Of a DNA stretch of 64,000 nucleotides, positions 1-8,319 are shown one piece after another (the stretch's first letter is position 1; the number at the start of each line of letters is the position of its first letter). Made by a program: the position numbers and the translations under genes. The stretch is from Oceanococcus atlanticus (GTDB lineage Bacteria > Pseudomonadota > Gammaproteobacteria > Nevskiales > Oceanococcaceae): NCBI RefSeq assembly GCF_002088235.1, contig NZ_AQQV01000001.1, positions 1,488,001 through 1,552,000 on the forward strand. Direction: 5' to 3'. Under the pieces are notes generated by a model, which saw only the letters and a program-made list of their open reading frames with translations, was not told where the DNA came from and did not search any database.

Positions 1-375
1 CAGCTTGATGGTGCGGGTTTCCACGCCCTTGGCGGCGTCGATCACCATCAGCGCGGAGTCCACTGCGGTCAGCGTGCGGTAGGTGTCCTCGGAGAAGTCC
101 TCGTGGCCCGGGGTGTCGAGCAGGTTGACGATGCGCTCCTTGTAGGGGAACTGCATCACCGAGGTGGTGACCGAAATCCCGCGCTCCTGCTCCATCTTCA
201 TCCAGTCCGAGGTGGCGTGGCGGGCCGCTTTGCGCCCTTTCACCGTGCCGGCAAGCTGGATGGCACCGCCGAACAGCAAGAGCTTTTCGGTCAGGGTGGT
301 TTTCCCCGCATCGGGGTGGGAAATGATGGCGAAGGTGCGACGTTTGGCCGCTTCTTGCGCGATGTTGGCCGGCAT
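1..375 (-). CDS. prfC: Peptide chain release factor 3, N-terminal part (cut by window edge)
   Basis: Encodes the first 125 residues of RF3, the translational GTPase that removes RF1/RF2 from the ribosome after termination. The start ATG is at 375-373. The G1 loop SHPDAGKT is at residues 19-26, and the G3 motif DTPGHEDF is at 87-94. The switch I region, with [16 protein letters not shown] around 61-76, is typical of RF3 rather than EF-G or LepA. The gene runs off the left edge, so domains II and III are not visible. It is transcribed leftward, 73 bp from the 3' end of the next gene on the same strand. Confidence 0.93.
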   Translation of the reverse strand, partial: MPANIAQEAAKRRTFAIISHPDAGKTTLTEKLLLFGGAIQLAGTVKGRKAARHATSDWMKMEQERGISVTTSVMQFPYKERIVNLLDTPGHEDFSEDTYRTLTAVDSALMVIDAAKGVETRTIKL

Positions 376-448
376 GAGTCTAGGCAACGAGGAAAACCGC
401 CCATTCTACGTGAGTTGGTGCGGCGCCGAACGAGCCGGGCATTCGGCG

Positions 449-1078
449 CTACAACGCACGCCAGGCTTGTATCAGCAAAACGCTGCCGATGCCGAGCAGC
501 AGCGCGGCACCCAGCCGATTCATCGTGCGCTGGAACCCGCGGCTTTCGATCAAGCCACTGGCGCGCCCCGCCAGCCACGCATAGCTCAGCTTGACGCTGC
601 AAATGGCCAGGGTGGCGGCGAGCAAGATCAGCAACACATCGCGGCTGCCCAGCTGCGACAGGTCGGTGAATGCGGGCAGCAGAGCCATATAGAAGAGCAC
701 CGCTTTTGGGTCGGCCAGGGTCATCAGAAACCCGCTCAGGATGCTGGACGCGCCGCGGGCGGGTGTTCTGTCCGTGGTCGCCGGGTGCGCCGTGGGCTCG
801 GCGCGCAAGCTGACCAGACCGAGCCCGACCAGAAACAGGCCGCCGAGCAGCTTGAGCCAGGTGGTCAGGCCCTGAATCCACCCGTCCAGGGCCGCGACTG
901 AGGTGATCGCGACCATAATCAATAGCGCATCGGCGATGACGATCCCCGCGACCATCCACACGGCCTGTCGAAAGCCGGCCGATACCGCGCGTGCCACAAC
1001 CGCGAGGTCGCTGGGGCCTGGGACCACCGCAAGCACAAACAATGCGCTGAACAATGCGATGGTGGTGTCCGCGTTCAT
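449..1078 (-). CDS. LysE/RhtB-family amino-acid exporter
   Basis: A 209-residue, very hydrophobic inner-membrane protein with about six predicted transmembrane segments. The family signature near the N-terminus (LAVVPGPSDLAVVARA, residues 16-31) carries the PGP motif of LysE/RhtB efflux proteins, which export basic amino acids, homoserine, threonine or related compounds. Length is usual for the family. The substrate cannot be read from the sequence. It has no obvious operon partner; the GNAT gene upstream on the same strand ends 58 bp away. A second family member lies at 2596-3213. Confidence 0.85.
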   Translation of the reverse strand: MNADTTIALFSALFVLAVVPGPSDLAVVARAVSAGFRQAVWMVAGIVIADALLIMVAITSVAALDGWIQGLTTWLKLLGGLFLVGLGLVSLRAEPTAHPATTDRTPARGASSILSGFLMTLADPKAVLFYMALLPAFTDLSQLGSRDVLLILLAATLAICSVKLSYAWLAGRASGLIESRGFQRTMNRLGAALLLGIGSVLLIQAWRAL

Positions 1079-1136
1079 GTGCGCTCAGTCGGTCAAAGGA
1101 GCTGGCTCAACACCGCATGGCTTGCGCCAGTGCGGA

Positions 1137-1688
1137 TTACAGCTTCAGCACCATGTGGATGTCATCGACGCAAACCCGGCCAAAGCGAAACTGATCGGGG
1201 GTGGTGCCGATGGTCTGGAATCCCATGCGCTGATAAAGCGCGATCGCCGGGCGGTTGTTGCCAAAAACCCACAATTCGACCCACTCCAGGCCGACTTGCT
1301 GACGGGCGAAGTCGAGCGCTTGCTGCATCAGTCGGCGCCCGACGCCGGCGCCCCGGTGGCTGGCCTCGATACCGATGCCCAGCGTGCAGCGGTGGCGGGC
1401 GGTGCGCAGACGATCGCCACGCAGATCGAGGTGACCGACGATGCGCCCGTCGGGCGCCTGGGCCACGAACCAGCGCTGCCAGCCGGGCTCATCCAGAGGC
1501 TGCTCCAGTGCCGCTAAGTCGGCGCCGCGCGGCCCTTGGTCGCTGTCCGCAAGATAGGGCATGAAGTGGATGCCATCACGGCCGGACTCGGCCTTGTGGC
1601 GGGCAAAGTGCGCGCTCAGAGCCGCCTGGTCGTGCAGGCTCATGGCGCGCACGGTGCAGGTCGCTGTCACCCCTTGGCGTTCAGCCAT
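1137..1688 (-). CDS. GNAT-family N-acetyltransferase
   Basis: A 183-residue acyltransferase of the GNAT fold. The acetyl-CoA binding motif A is visible as [19 protein letters not shown] (about residues 102-120, R/Q-x-x-G-x-G/A type), followed by the C-terminal [13 protein letters not shown] that caps many RimI-like enzymes. The substrate is unknown; the family acetylates small amines, antibiotics or protein N-termini. The start at 1688 overlaps the end of ttcA by 22 bp, so the two are probably co-transcribed. A later start at the Met near 1643 is possible. Confidence 0.85.
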   Translation of the reverse strand: MAERQGVTATCTVRAMSLHDQAALSAHFARHKAESGRDGIHFMPYLADSDQGPRGADLAALEQPLDEPGWQRWFVAQAPDGRIVGHLDLRGDRLRTARHRCTLGIGIEASHRGAGVGRRLMQQALDFARQQVGLEWVELWVFGNNRPAIALYQRMGFQTIGTTPDQFRFGRVCVDDIHMVLKL

Positions 1689-2527
1689 GTCACCGCTTGC
1701 TCGCGCGCTTCGGCGTGGGCCGGTTGTGTGCTGAGGTTCGCAAAATCAAACAGTTGCGTATCCGCCAGCTGTGAGGGCGCGACGTTCTGCAGGGCTTTGA
1801 AAATCTGCTGGGTGCGCCCAGGATGGTTGCGTTCCCATTCGTCCATCATGCGCCGGACCTGAACCCGCTGCAGATTGTCCTGCGAGCCGCACAGATTGCA
1901 CGGAATGATCGGGTACTCGTGGATGGCGGCGTAATGCGCGATATCGCTTTCGCGGGTGTAGGCCAGCGGCCGGATCACCACGTTGCGTGCGTCGTTGGAG
2001 CGCAGTTTGGGCGGCATGGCGGCCAGCCGTGCGCCGAAAAACAGATTCAGGAACAGGGTTTCGACGATGTCGTCCATGTGGTGACCCAGCGCGATCTTGG
2101 TAAAGCCTTCGGCTTCGGCATAGCTGTACAGCGCGCCGCGGCGCAGGCGCGAGCACAGGCCACACTGGGTTTTCCCTTCCGGCACCACGCGCTCGACCAC
2201 GCTGTAGGTGTCCTGTTCAAGGATGTGGAAGGGAATGCCGCGCCCGCTCAGATAATCCGGCAGAACGTGCTCGGGAAAGCCGGGCTGTTTCTGATCCAGA
2301 TTGACCGCGACCAGCTCGAAGTGCACCGGGGCGCTGGCCTGCAGATTGAGCAGGATGTCGAGCATGGTGTAGCTGTCCTTGCCGCCCGACAGGCAGACCA
2401 TGATCTTGTCGCCCTCTTCGATCATGTTGTAGTCGGCGATGGCCTGACCGACCTGACGGCGCAGGCGTTTGGCCAGCTTGTTCTCTTCCAGCTTGACCCG
2501 ACGGGGATCTGTGGCGGCTTGGGACAT
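1667..2527 (-). CDS. ttcA: tRNA 2-thiocytidine biosynthesis protein TtcA
   Basis: A 286-residue cytoplasmic enzyme that thiolates C32 of certain tRNAs, using ATP to activate the base and an iron-sulfur cluster. The PP-loop SGGKDS is at residues 47-52. Two cysteine pairs needed by the TtcA subfamily are present: C122-x-x-C125 ([11 protein letters not shown]) and C210-x-x-C213 (PCNLCGSQ). Length is slightly below that of the E. coli protein. The 3' end overlaps the GNAT gene. The start ATG at 2527 fits the alignment of the N-terminus. Confidence 0.95.
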   Translation of the reverse strand: MSQAATDPRRVKLEENKLAKRLRRQVGQAIADYNMIEEGDKIMVCLSGGKDSYTMLDILLNLQASAPVHFELVAVNLDQKQPGFPEHVLPDYLSGRGIPFHILEQDTYSVVERVVPEGKTQCGLCSRLRRGALYSYAEAEGFTKIALGHHMDDIVETLFLNLFFGARLAAMPPKLRSNDARNVVIRPLAYTRESDIAHYAAIHEYPIIPCNLCGSQDNLQRVQVRRMMDEWERNHPGRTQQIFKALQNVAPSQLADTQLFDFANLSTQPAHAEAREQAVTWLNAKG

Positions 2528-2595
2528 CGCGAAGAAACGCTCGAAAAAAGCCTATTTTACGGCGTTTGCGAGCATGCTGCCGAGGGTCGGCGTGG

Positions 2596-3213
2596 CTACG
2601 CCAGCATGATCATGGCGGCGGTGGCCAGCAGCATGGCACAGACCGTAACGTTGAAAACACGCCGTGCGCGGGGTGTGGTCAGCAGTCTGAGCATCACCAC
2701 CCCGAACATGGCCCACAGCAGTACGCAGGGAAAGGCGATGGCGCAGAACAGCGCGATACCGAAGGCGGCGTCGCTCAGCCCGACCTGCCCCAGCGTGGTG
2801 GCCACGGCCAGGCCCATCATCCAGACCTTGGGGTTGATGACCTGAAACACCGCAGCCTGGCGCCAGGTTAACGGCTGTGCGCCGGCCGCGCTGGTGTTCT
2901 GCTGGCCCGGCGTCTGTTGCGCCAGGGTCAGGCGCCAGGCGAGATAGCACAGGTAGCCGGCACCGGCGAACTTGAGCAGATTGAGCAATGGCGCCCAGGC
3001 CAGCATCAGTGCGCCGAGACCGACCACGTTGAGGGTCACCATGCTCAGCGTGCCGGCCAGCACCCCGCCCAGATGCGGCAGCGTGCGACGCAGGCCGAAG
3101 CGGGCCGAGGACGCCAGCAGCATCAGATTGTTGGGGCCAGGGGTGATAGCCGAGCTGAAGGCCAGCAGGCTCAGAGCCTGCCAGGCGAAGCCGGATTCAA
3201 GTGCACTGTTCAT
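2596..3213 (-). CDS. LysE/RhtB-family exporter, divergent from MocR regulator
   Basis: A 205-residue polytopic membrane protein with the LysE-family signature ITPGPNNLMLLASSARFG near the N-terminus. I chose the ATG at 3213; a TTG three codons upstream (3222) is in frame. The gene is divergently arranged with a MocR-type regulator, and the 71-bp spacer holds a repeated operator-like sequence. The exporter is therefore likely controlled by that regulator in response to an amino acid or amine. The substrate is unknown. Confidence 0.85.
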   Translation of the reverse strand: MNSALESGFAWQALSLLAFSSAITPGPNNLMLLASSARFGLRRTLPHLGGVLAGTLSMVTLNVVGLGALMLAWAPLLNLLKFAGAGYLCYLAWRLTLAQQTPGQQNTSAAGAQPLTWRQAAVFQVINPKVWMMGLAVATTLGQVGLSDAAFGIALFCAIAFPCVLLWAMFGVVMLRLLTTPRARRVFNVTVCAMLLATAAMIMLA

Positions 3214-3240
3214 GGCGCGCAATTTAGGTCAGCACACAAA

Positions 3241-3281
3241 ACCAGTACAGGTACAATAAAACTGAATTTTGACCAGTACAG
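3241..3281. promoter_or_regulatory. Two direct ACCAGTACAG repeats, probable MocR operator
   Basis: The 10-mer ACCAGTACAG occurs exactly twice (3241-3250 and 3272-3281), 31 bp apart and in the same orientation, in the spacer between the divergent exporter and the MocR gene. The second copy ends 3 bp before the regulator's ATG, where a Shine-Dalgarno would normally be. MocR-family regulators are known to bind direct repeats of this kind. A TACAAT (3252-3257) just after the first copy could be a -10 box for the regulator. Confidence 0.6.
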
Positions 3282-3284
3282 AAC

Positions 3285-4745
3285 ATGGATGCGGCTTACC
3301 AGCGCATAGCCGATGACATCGCCCGCCTCATCAACAGCGGGCACATCGCAGCCGGCAGTCAGCTGCCTTCGGTGCGTGAGCTTGCGGCGCAGCGTGGTGT
3401 CAGTGCGACCACCGCGGTGAGCGCGCTGCGCGTGCTGGAACAGCGTCAGCTGGCCGAGGCGCGTCCGCGCCTTGGTTATTTCGCACGGCGAGCGCCCGCG
3501 CCCATGGCCGAACCGCAGTTTCGCCCACCTCAGTCGCACAGCCGTGCCGTGCGCATCAGCGATGTCATTACCCAGATGTTTCCTGGTGAAGCGCCGTCGC
3601 CGCCACGCGCGGCCCCGCTGGGCGCCGCCCTGCCGGACCCGGAGCTGCTGCCGATCCAGGCTTTGCAGAAAGCCACCGCACGACTGGCGCGCACCAGGCC
3701 GCAGCTGCTTAGCGGCTACGGTCCGCTGGATGGCTCGCTGCGCCTGCGCCGCTGGCTGGTGGCGCATTACCTGCGCTGCGAAACGGTGCTCGATCCATCC
3801 GAGTTACTGATCACCAACGGGGGTATGGAAGCGCTGGAGTTGGCACTGGGCGCGGTGTGCCAGTCCGGTGACAGCGTGGCCGTCGAATCACCCTGCTATT
3901 TCGGCTTTCTGCAGGTTCTGGAAACGCTCAAACTCAAGGCTTGCGAGGTTCGCACACACCCGCGCAGCGGTCTCTCGGTCGAGGCTCTGGCCGAGGTGCT
4001 GCAAGCACCGGGCGGCGAGCGCATCAAAGCCTGTCTGCTATGTCCCACAGTGAGCAATCCGTTGGGCGCAACCCTGCCCGATGCCGACAAGCAAGCCCTG
4101 GTTGCGCTGTGCCAGCGGTATGGCGTTGCGCTGGTCGAGGACGATCTGTACGGCGATCTGCATTACGCGGCGCAGCGGCCACGACCGTTGCGCCATTTTG
4201 ACGCCCGCGCCGAAGTTATCGTGTGCGGCTCGTTCTCCAAAACCCTGGCGCCGGGTGCTCGGGTGGGCTACATCGCTGCCGGGCACCATGTCGAGCGCGT
4301 CCGTGCGCTGAAATTCGCCACCTCGGTGAGCACCGCACCGCTATTGCAGGCGGCTCTGGCCGAGGTGCTTGAAGGCGCCGTGTACGTGCGTCACATGCGC
4401 CGCCTGCGGCAGGCCTGCCAGGATCAGGTCGAGCAGGTGATGGGTTGCATAACCGAGCACTTTCCGCCTGAAACACGGGTGGTTCAGCCCAGCGGCGGTT
4501 TTCTGCTCTGGCTACAGCTGCCGGCGGGCAGCAACAGCCTGGAGATCTACCGGGCTGCGATCAGCGAGGGTCTGGAGTTCGCGCCGGGTGCTTTGTTCAG
4601 TGCCAGTGGCCAGGGTTTTGCCGATTCATTGCGGCTAAACTGCGGCCATCGCATCACGCCGGCCATGCAGGCGGCAGTGGCCCGTCTGGGTGCGCTGTGC
4701 CGCCAGCATCTGGCGCAGTCTCAGTCGGCCAGCCACTCGCCTTGA
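3285..4745 (+). CDS. MocR-type GntR/aminotransferase transcriptional regulator
   Basis: A 486-residue fusion of an N-terminal GntR winged helix-turn-helix (about residues 1-70; SQLPSVRELAAQRGVSATTAVSAL is the recognition region) to a class I aminotransferase domain. The PLP-lysine is K319 in GSFSKTLAPGARVGY. Such proteins bind PLP or its amino-acid aldimine and regulate adjacent genes. It is divergent from a LysE exporter, the probable target, and probably autoregulates, because an operator copy abuts its start codon. Its 3' end overlaps the convergent phosphodiesterase gene by 25 bp. Confidence 0.92.
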   Translation: MDAAYQRIADDIARLINSGHIAAGSQLPSVRELAAQRGVSATTAVSALRVLEQRQLAEARPRLGYFARRAPAPMAEPQFRPPQSHSRAVRISDVITQMFPGEAPSPPRAAPLGAALPDPELLPIQALQKATARLARTRPQLLSGYGPLDGSLRLRRWLVAHYLRCETVLDPSELLITNGGMEALELALGAVCQSGDSVAVESPCYFGFLQVLETLKLKACEVRTHPRSGLSVEALAEVLQAPGGERIKACLLCPTVSNPLGATLPDADKQALVALCQRYGVALVEDDLYGDLHYAAQRPRPLRHFDARAEVIVCGSFSKTLAPGARVGYIAAGHHVERVRALKFATSVSTAPLLQAALAEVLEGAVYVRHMRRLRQACQDQVEQVMGCITEHFPPETRVVQPSGGFLLWLQLPAGSNSLEIYRAAISEGLEFAPGALFSASGQGFADSLRLNCGHRITPAMQAAVARLGALCRQHLAQSQSASHSP

Positions 4746-6616
4746 GCCGCTCGTCGCAGTGACAGACTGACGCGCTCGACGCCGCTGCTCTGTTTGACCT
4801 GCTTGAGAATCTCGTTGTCCAGGCCATGGCGTGGCGTGGCCCACAAGTAGGGGGCTGTGCAGCTGTCGGCGATGCGCCAGCGGGCCAGGTTCAAGGCATC
4901 CTCAAGCACCACGGCCTGTTGCGGGTCGGCACAGGCTTTGAGCGCCGGGGCGTTGGCGGCGGCCACCGCCTGAAAGTGGCCGTTCGCGTTGTGCACGGCC
5001 CGCAGTGGGCCCTCGCTTTGAGCCGGTTCACCCACATCCCAGCTCCAGATCAGGGCTTGCATGCGGCCATCAAACGGCAGCAGATGATCGAGCGAAGGCA
5101 TGTTGATATTGCAGCGGGCCATCTCGGTCACTTCGGCGATATTGGCCTGTCGGTCCACCCCGGTCAGTGCACCGACCAGCGTGCCGTCTTCGTAGTAACG
5201 CACCCATTTGGTGTCCAGATCGGTGAGGCTGAAGCCGCAGGCCTGCGGCGCCTGGATGCCGATATAAGAGCCACCACCGCGCTGGGTGTGAGTGCCCTGG
5301 GTGCTGAAGACCAGATTGGCGCCCTCGGCCGTGCCGTAGTTGCAGTCGCCGTAAATGATCAGCTGTTTGCCGGCGGCGCGCACCTCGGTCACGCTGACAT
5401 CCAGCGGTTGGCCTTGTTCACAGGTGTGCGGGGTGTCGATGCCGGGACGAAACAGCCGTTCGCCGACCGTGGCTTCGATGTCGGCCGAGGCGGCGGCGTA
5501 TTTGCCATCGCCCAGATACTCATCAAACGGTTCGCTGAAGCGGGTTTCCAGGCCGATGATCACCACCTCTTGCGGGTTGGCATCAAGCCAGCCGCGCAGT
5601 TCGCTCAGCTCCTCGCGGAAGCTGCGCTCATAGGTGCAACCCAGATGCTGAACGTTGCCATGGCATACCGTGGGCCGAAAGCCGCCATCGATGAGCGAGG
5701 GCATCCAGTGCACATCAATTTCCAGGCCGCGCACGTCCATGCGCAGCTGGTCGACGATGACATAGCGCTGGTTGGCATCCGAGCCGGACAGGGTCGGTGG
5801 GGTGTTGGCGGCGGTGGCGTTGTAGCTGTTGTGGGTCGACACGTACAGGGTATGCCGCAGTGGCAGAGATGCCGCCAGTTCGCGCTGCAGGCGATGTGCG
5901 GTGTGCAAGACCGAGGCCTGATACTCCTGGATCACGCTGTCCGCGATCAGGCTTTCGGACATCAAACTGCACAGCTCGGGCGGCGCGCCCGGCAGCTGGC
6001 GGCAATACGCCGCGGCGCCGGACACCAGGGTATCGGCAATCTTGCAGAAGCTGCGGGTCTGATCGCCGAACAGGGCCTGGCCGTCGCGGTAGCAGGCGTG
6101 GACCAGGGCATACAGATTGCCGTTCAGGGTCTGACAAGCCGCTGAGCCGGTGGCGCCATCACACTGCGTGGCCAGCTCGGCGGTGGCTTTGCCCAGCTCG
6201 GTGCACAGTGGCGCCAGTGCATCCGGCAGCCCGGCGGTGCAAACCTGATCCAGGGTCACCAAAGGCATGTCCTGAGTCGCACCGGGTGTGCTGCTGGGTG
6301 AGGGTTGGGGCGAAGGCGTGGGTGATGCGCTGGGTTGCGGGCTTGGGCCGGCGCTGGGGCTTGCACTCGGGCTTGCGCTTGGGCTCACGCCGGGGCTGGC
6401 CGTGGGCGATGCGCTCGGCTGCGCTGTCGGACTGGCGCTGGGCGTGGGTTGTGCGCTGGCCTGCGGTGTTGGGGTCGCGCCGCGCGTGGCGTCAGTGATG
6501 TGCGTGCTGGTGTCGCCACAAGCGCCAAGCAGGCTTGTCAGCAAGACCAGCACGACGGCTGGCAAGCGCGTGCCACGGCTCGACCGGCCTTCGGTCAGGC
6601 AGTTCAGGTGGGGCAT
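4721..6616 (-). CDS. Secreted lipoprotein with PI-PLC X-type phosphodiesterase domain
   Basis: A 631-residue predicted lipoprotein. The lipobox LLGAC places the lipidated cysteine at 33. Residues 47-112 are a Pro/Ser/Ala/Thr-rich low-complexity linker. The rest holds a domain like the calcium-dependent or PLCXD phosphoinositide phospholipase C group: THNSYN with His262, GLEIDVHW around 298-305, and CHGN with His319 spaced as the two catalytic histidines of that fold. A region rich in paired cysteines (about 120-220) lies between linker and catalytic domain. It probably cleaves a phospholipid or phosphodiester outside the inner membrane. The substrate and exact family assignment are inferred. 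Confidence 0.7.
   Translation of the reverse strand: MPHLNCLTEGRSSRGTRLPAVVLVLLTSLLGACGDTSTHITDATRGATPTPQASAQPTPSASPTAQPSASPTASPGVSPSASPSASPSAGPSPQPSASPTPSPQPSPSSTPGATQDMPLVTLDQVCTAGLPDALAPLCTELGKATAELATQCDGATGSAACQTLNGNLYALVHACYRDGQALFGDQTRSFCKIADTLVSGAAAYCRQLPGAPPELCSLMSESLIADSVIQEYQASVLHTAHRLQRELAASLPLRHTLYVSTHNSYNATAANTPPTLSGSDANQRYVIVDQLRMDVRGLEIDVHWMPSLIDGGFRPTVCHGNVQHLGCTYERSFREELSELRGWLDANPQEVVIIGLETRFSEPFDEYLGDGKYAAASADIEATVGERLFRPGIDTPHTCEQGQPLDVSVTEVRAAGKQLIIYGDCNYGTAEGANLVFSTQGTHTQRGGGSYIGIQAPQACGFSLTDLDTKWVRYYEDGTLVGALTGVDRQANIAEVTEMARCNINMPSLDHLLPFDGRMQALIWSWDVGEPAQSEGPLRAVHNANGHFQAVAAANAPALKACADPQQAVVLEDALNLARWRIADSCTAPYLWATPRHGLDNEILKQVKQSSGVERVSLSLRRAAQGEWLAD
6281..6478 (-). 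repeat. Degenerate Pro/Ser/Ala-coding simple repeat inside the phosphodiesterase gene
   Basis: Repeated short units encoding SASP, SPSA and QPSP blocks (residues 47-112 of the lipoprotein). They read on the + strand as runs of gcgctgggcttg-like motifs. This is a flexible surface linker, expected to vary in length between strains by slippage. Confidence 0.8.
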
Positions 6617-6631
6617 GTGTCGTCCTCAATA

Positions 6632-7432
6632 TCATTTTGTTTTTATGCGTTCGCCGTGCTCCGCAACGCTTTTCAGCGCCGGAACATCCAGGCGGTAGAT
6701 GCGCGGCCAGTTTTTGCCGGTCACCCACAATTCTTTTCGCCCAGCATGCCATGCCATGCCATTGAGCACATCCGCGTGATCCGGGCGGATCGCTTGCGGC
6801 CACAGGCCGCCAAGGTCAAGCCAGGCATCGACACAGCCGCTATCCGGATCAATCCGCGCGATGCGTTCGCTGAACCAGATGTTGGCCAGCAGGTGCCCGT
6901 TGGCCCACTCCAGCTCGTTGAGCCGGGCGATCGGGCGTTCGCCCTCGCGCACGTTCAGCTGGCCCATGGGCTGGAAATCCGCGCTGTGGTGAAAATGCAG
7001 CGTGGCGCTGCCATCGCTGCGGATGAAACGCTGGCCATCATGAGCCAGGCCCCAGCCCTGGCCGCTGTAGCGCAGGGTTTTTTCCAGAGCCAGTGGTTGC
7101 AGGGTGTAAACGCGCAGCTGACCGGCTTTCCAGCTGAGCTGCCACAAGCGCTGGTTGTGCAGGGCCAGGCCCTCGCCAAACAGGCGCTTCGGCAGATTCA
7201 GGTGTTCACGCCCGCCGGGCTGATGCAGGATGATCTGCGAGCGTCCGTACAGGCCGGTGCTCTCGGCCAGCACAGTGTCGACGAACACCAGCCCCTGGGT
7301 GAAGTAACGCCCGTCGCGGGCGGTGTGATCAATAACGGTGTAGGCCAGGCTGCTTGCGGGCGGGCAGCTTTGCGCCTGGGCCGGGCTGATCAGCATCAGC
7401 CCGATCACGGCCAGTACAAGCCGCCCCGGCAC
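6632..7432 (-). CDS. Glutaminyl-peptide cyclotransferase-like secreted beta-propeller
   Basis: A 266-residue protein with a signal peptide (about residues 1-21, ending AQAQ). It resembles plant/bacterial-type glutamine cyclotransferases, which form N-terminal pyroglutamate. Family features seen are FTQGLVF near residue 44, FGEGLA, LNELEWANG, ANIWFSERIARIDP and LNGMAWHAG. It probably acts in the periplasm. The start is GTG at 7432, 4 bp after the stop of the upstream DUF2505 gene, so these genes are likely one operon with DUF2834. The calling is by family pattern; activity is not proven by the sequence. Confidence 0.82.
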   Translation of the reverse strand: MPGRLVLAVIGLMLISPAQAQSCPPASSLAYTVIDHTARDGRYFTQGLVFVDTVLAESTGLYGRSQIILHQPGGREHLNLPKRLFGEGLALHNQRLWQLSWKAGQLRVYTLQPLALEKTLRYSGQGWGLAHDGQRFIRSDGSATLHFHHSADFQPMGQLNVREGERPIARLNELEWANGHLLANIWFSERIARIDPDSGCVDAWLDLGGLWPQAIRPDHADVLNGMAWHAGRKELWVTGKNWPRIYRLDVPALKSVAEHGERIKTK

Positions 7433-7436
7433 GGAT

Positions 7437-7937
7437 TCAGCCCTGTTCGGTCAGATAGTCGCGGATTTTCTGCGCGCTGTGTTCAAAGCCGTCGCCGACT
7501 TTGTCGAGCAGCATTTTTTCGATGCGTTTGCCGACCAGCGGGATGCGCGCCTCGACCTCGCCGTGACCTTGCAGGGTCGAAGTGCCATCGCCGTTATCGC
7601 GCAGGCTTAGACGGGTCAGAATGTGCCCGGGCAGACCCTGAAGCTCCAGGTGCAGTTCGCCGGTGTACGGCGTCGCCGACCGGTCCCAGAACTGCGTTTG
7701 CACGATCGTGACGCGATCACCGGTGAATTTGCGGGCAAAACTCGGAACCCGGTCGGTGCCGGCATGGCGGACCACGCGGCTTTCGAAACGCGTCGGCGAG
7801 TCTTCGCGAATCTCGATCTCGTAGTGCTCCACACCGGCTTCGTCGTAACGGTAGTGCAGATAGGTTTCGCTGGCGATGGCCGCAATCACCGCGTCGGCCG
7901 GTGCCGGCAAAGTGCTGTTCCGCTCAAAACGCTGCAT
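7437..7937 (-). CDS. DUF2505-like START/SRPBCC-type protein
   Basis: A 166-residue protein of unknown function beginning MQRFERNSTLPAPADAV. It looks like the DUF2505 family, predicted to have a ligand-binding helix-grip (START-like) fold; the C-terminal part (VGKRIEKMLLDKVGDGFEHSAQKIRDYL) forms the expected long helix. The reading frame stays open further upstream, but the ATG at 7937 overlaps the upstream DUF2834 gene by 14 bp and gives the family's N-terminus. It may bind a hydrophobic ligand. Confidence 0.7.
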   Translation of the reverse strand: MQRFERNSTLPAPADAVIAAIASETYLHYRYDEAGVEHYEIEIREDSPTRFESRVVRHAGTDRVPSFARKFTGDRVTIVQTQFWDRSATPYTGELHLELQGLPGHILTRLSLRDNGDGTSTLQGHGEVEARIPLVGKRIEKMLLDKVGDGFEHSAQKIRDYLTEQG

Positions 7938-8259
7938 GACGTTCCTCGGCTTCCATGCGGCGCAAACGCGCCCACAGGAACAGCGGCAGGGCGCAGGACA
8001 GACCAACAAAACAGTTGAGCAATACCCACAGCCACGGTTTGCGCATGCCCAGCCGGGCCGATTCGCTGAAAACGAACAGCCAGAACACCAGGGAGGCCCA
8101 GGCCAGATCAGTGAATGCCGCGCCACTGCCCACATTGGCGTAGAGCGCCTGTAACCAGTATTGCGGCTGAGGCAACGGCTCGCCGCCAAACACCCCGGCC
8201 AAGGCCAGCATGGGCAGTGCCGCGCCCGCTATGGCGAGCAAAAAATAGACGTTCTTCAT
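7924..8259 (-). CDS. DUF2834 small membrane protein
   Basis: A 111-residue integral membrane protein with three hydrophobic segments (about residues 4-24, 46-70 and 76-100). Pattern and length match the DUF2834 family, of unknown function. It is the first gene of a tight three-gene group with DUF2505 and the glutaminyl cyclase-like protein, all on the minus strand. Confidence 0.7.
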   Translation of the reverse strand: MKNVYFLLAIAGAALPMLALAGVFGGEPLPQPQYWLQALYANVGSGAAFTDLAWASLVFWLFVFSESARLGMRKPWLWVLLNCFVGLSCALPLFLWARLRRMEAEERHAAF

Positions 8260-8319
8260 GAATCTCCCCCGTGTGTCGCCGGATTATCCCGCGCCGACCC
8301 GGGGGATGCCAGCCGTGTG

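Noticed and set aside
4826-6145. A 439-codon + strand open frame opposite the phosphodiesterase gene
   Set aside because: Shadow of the minus-strand gene, which has a lipobox and catalytic motifs.
6281-6478. Short repeated units that could suggest a CRISPR or tandem repeat locus
   Set aside because: They are degenerate codon repeats for a Pro/Ser/Ala linker inside an intact gene, without spacers.
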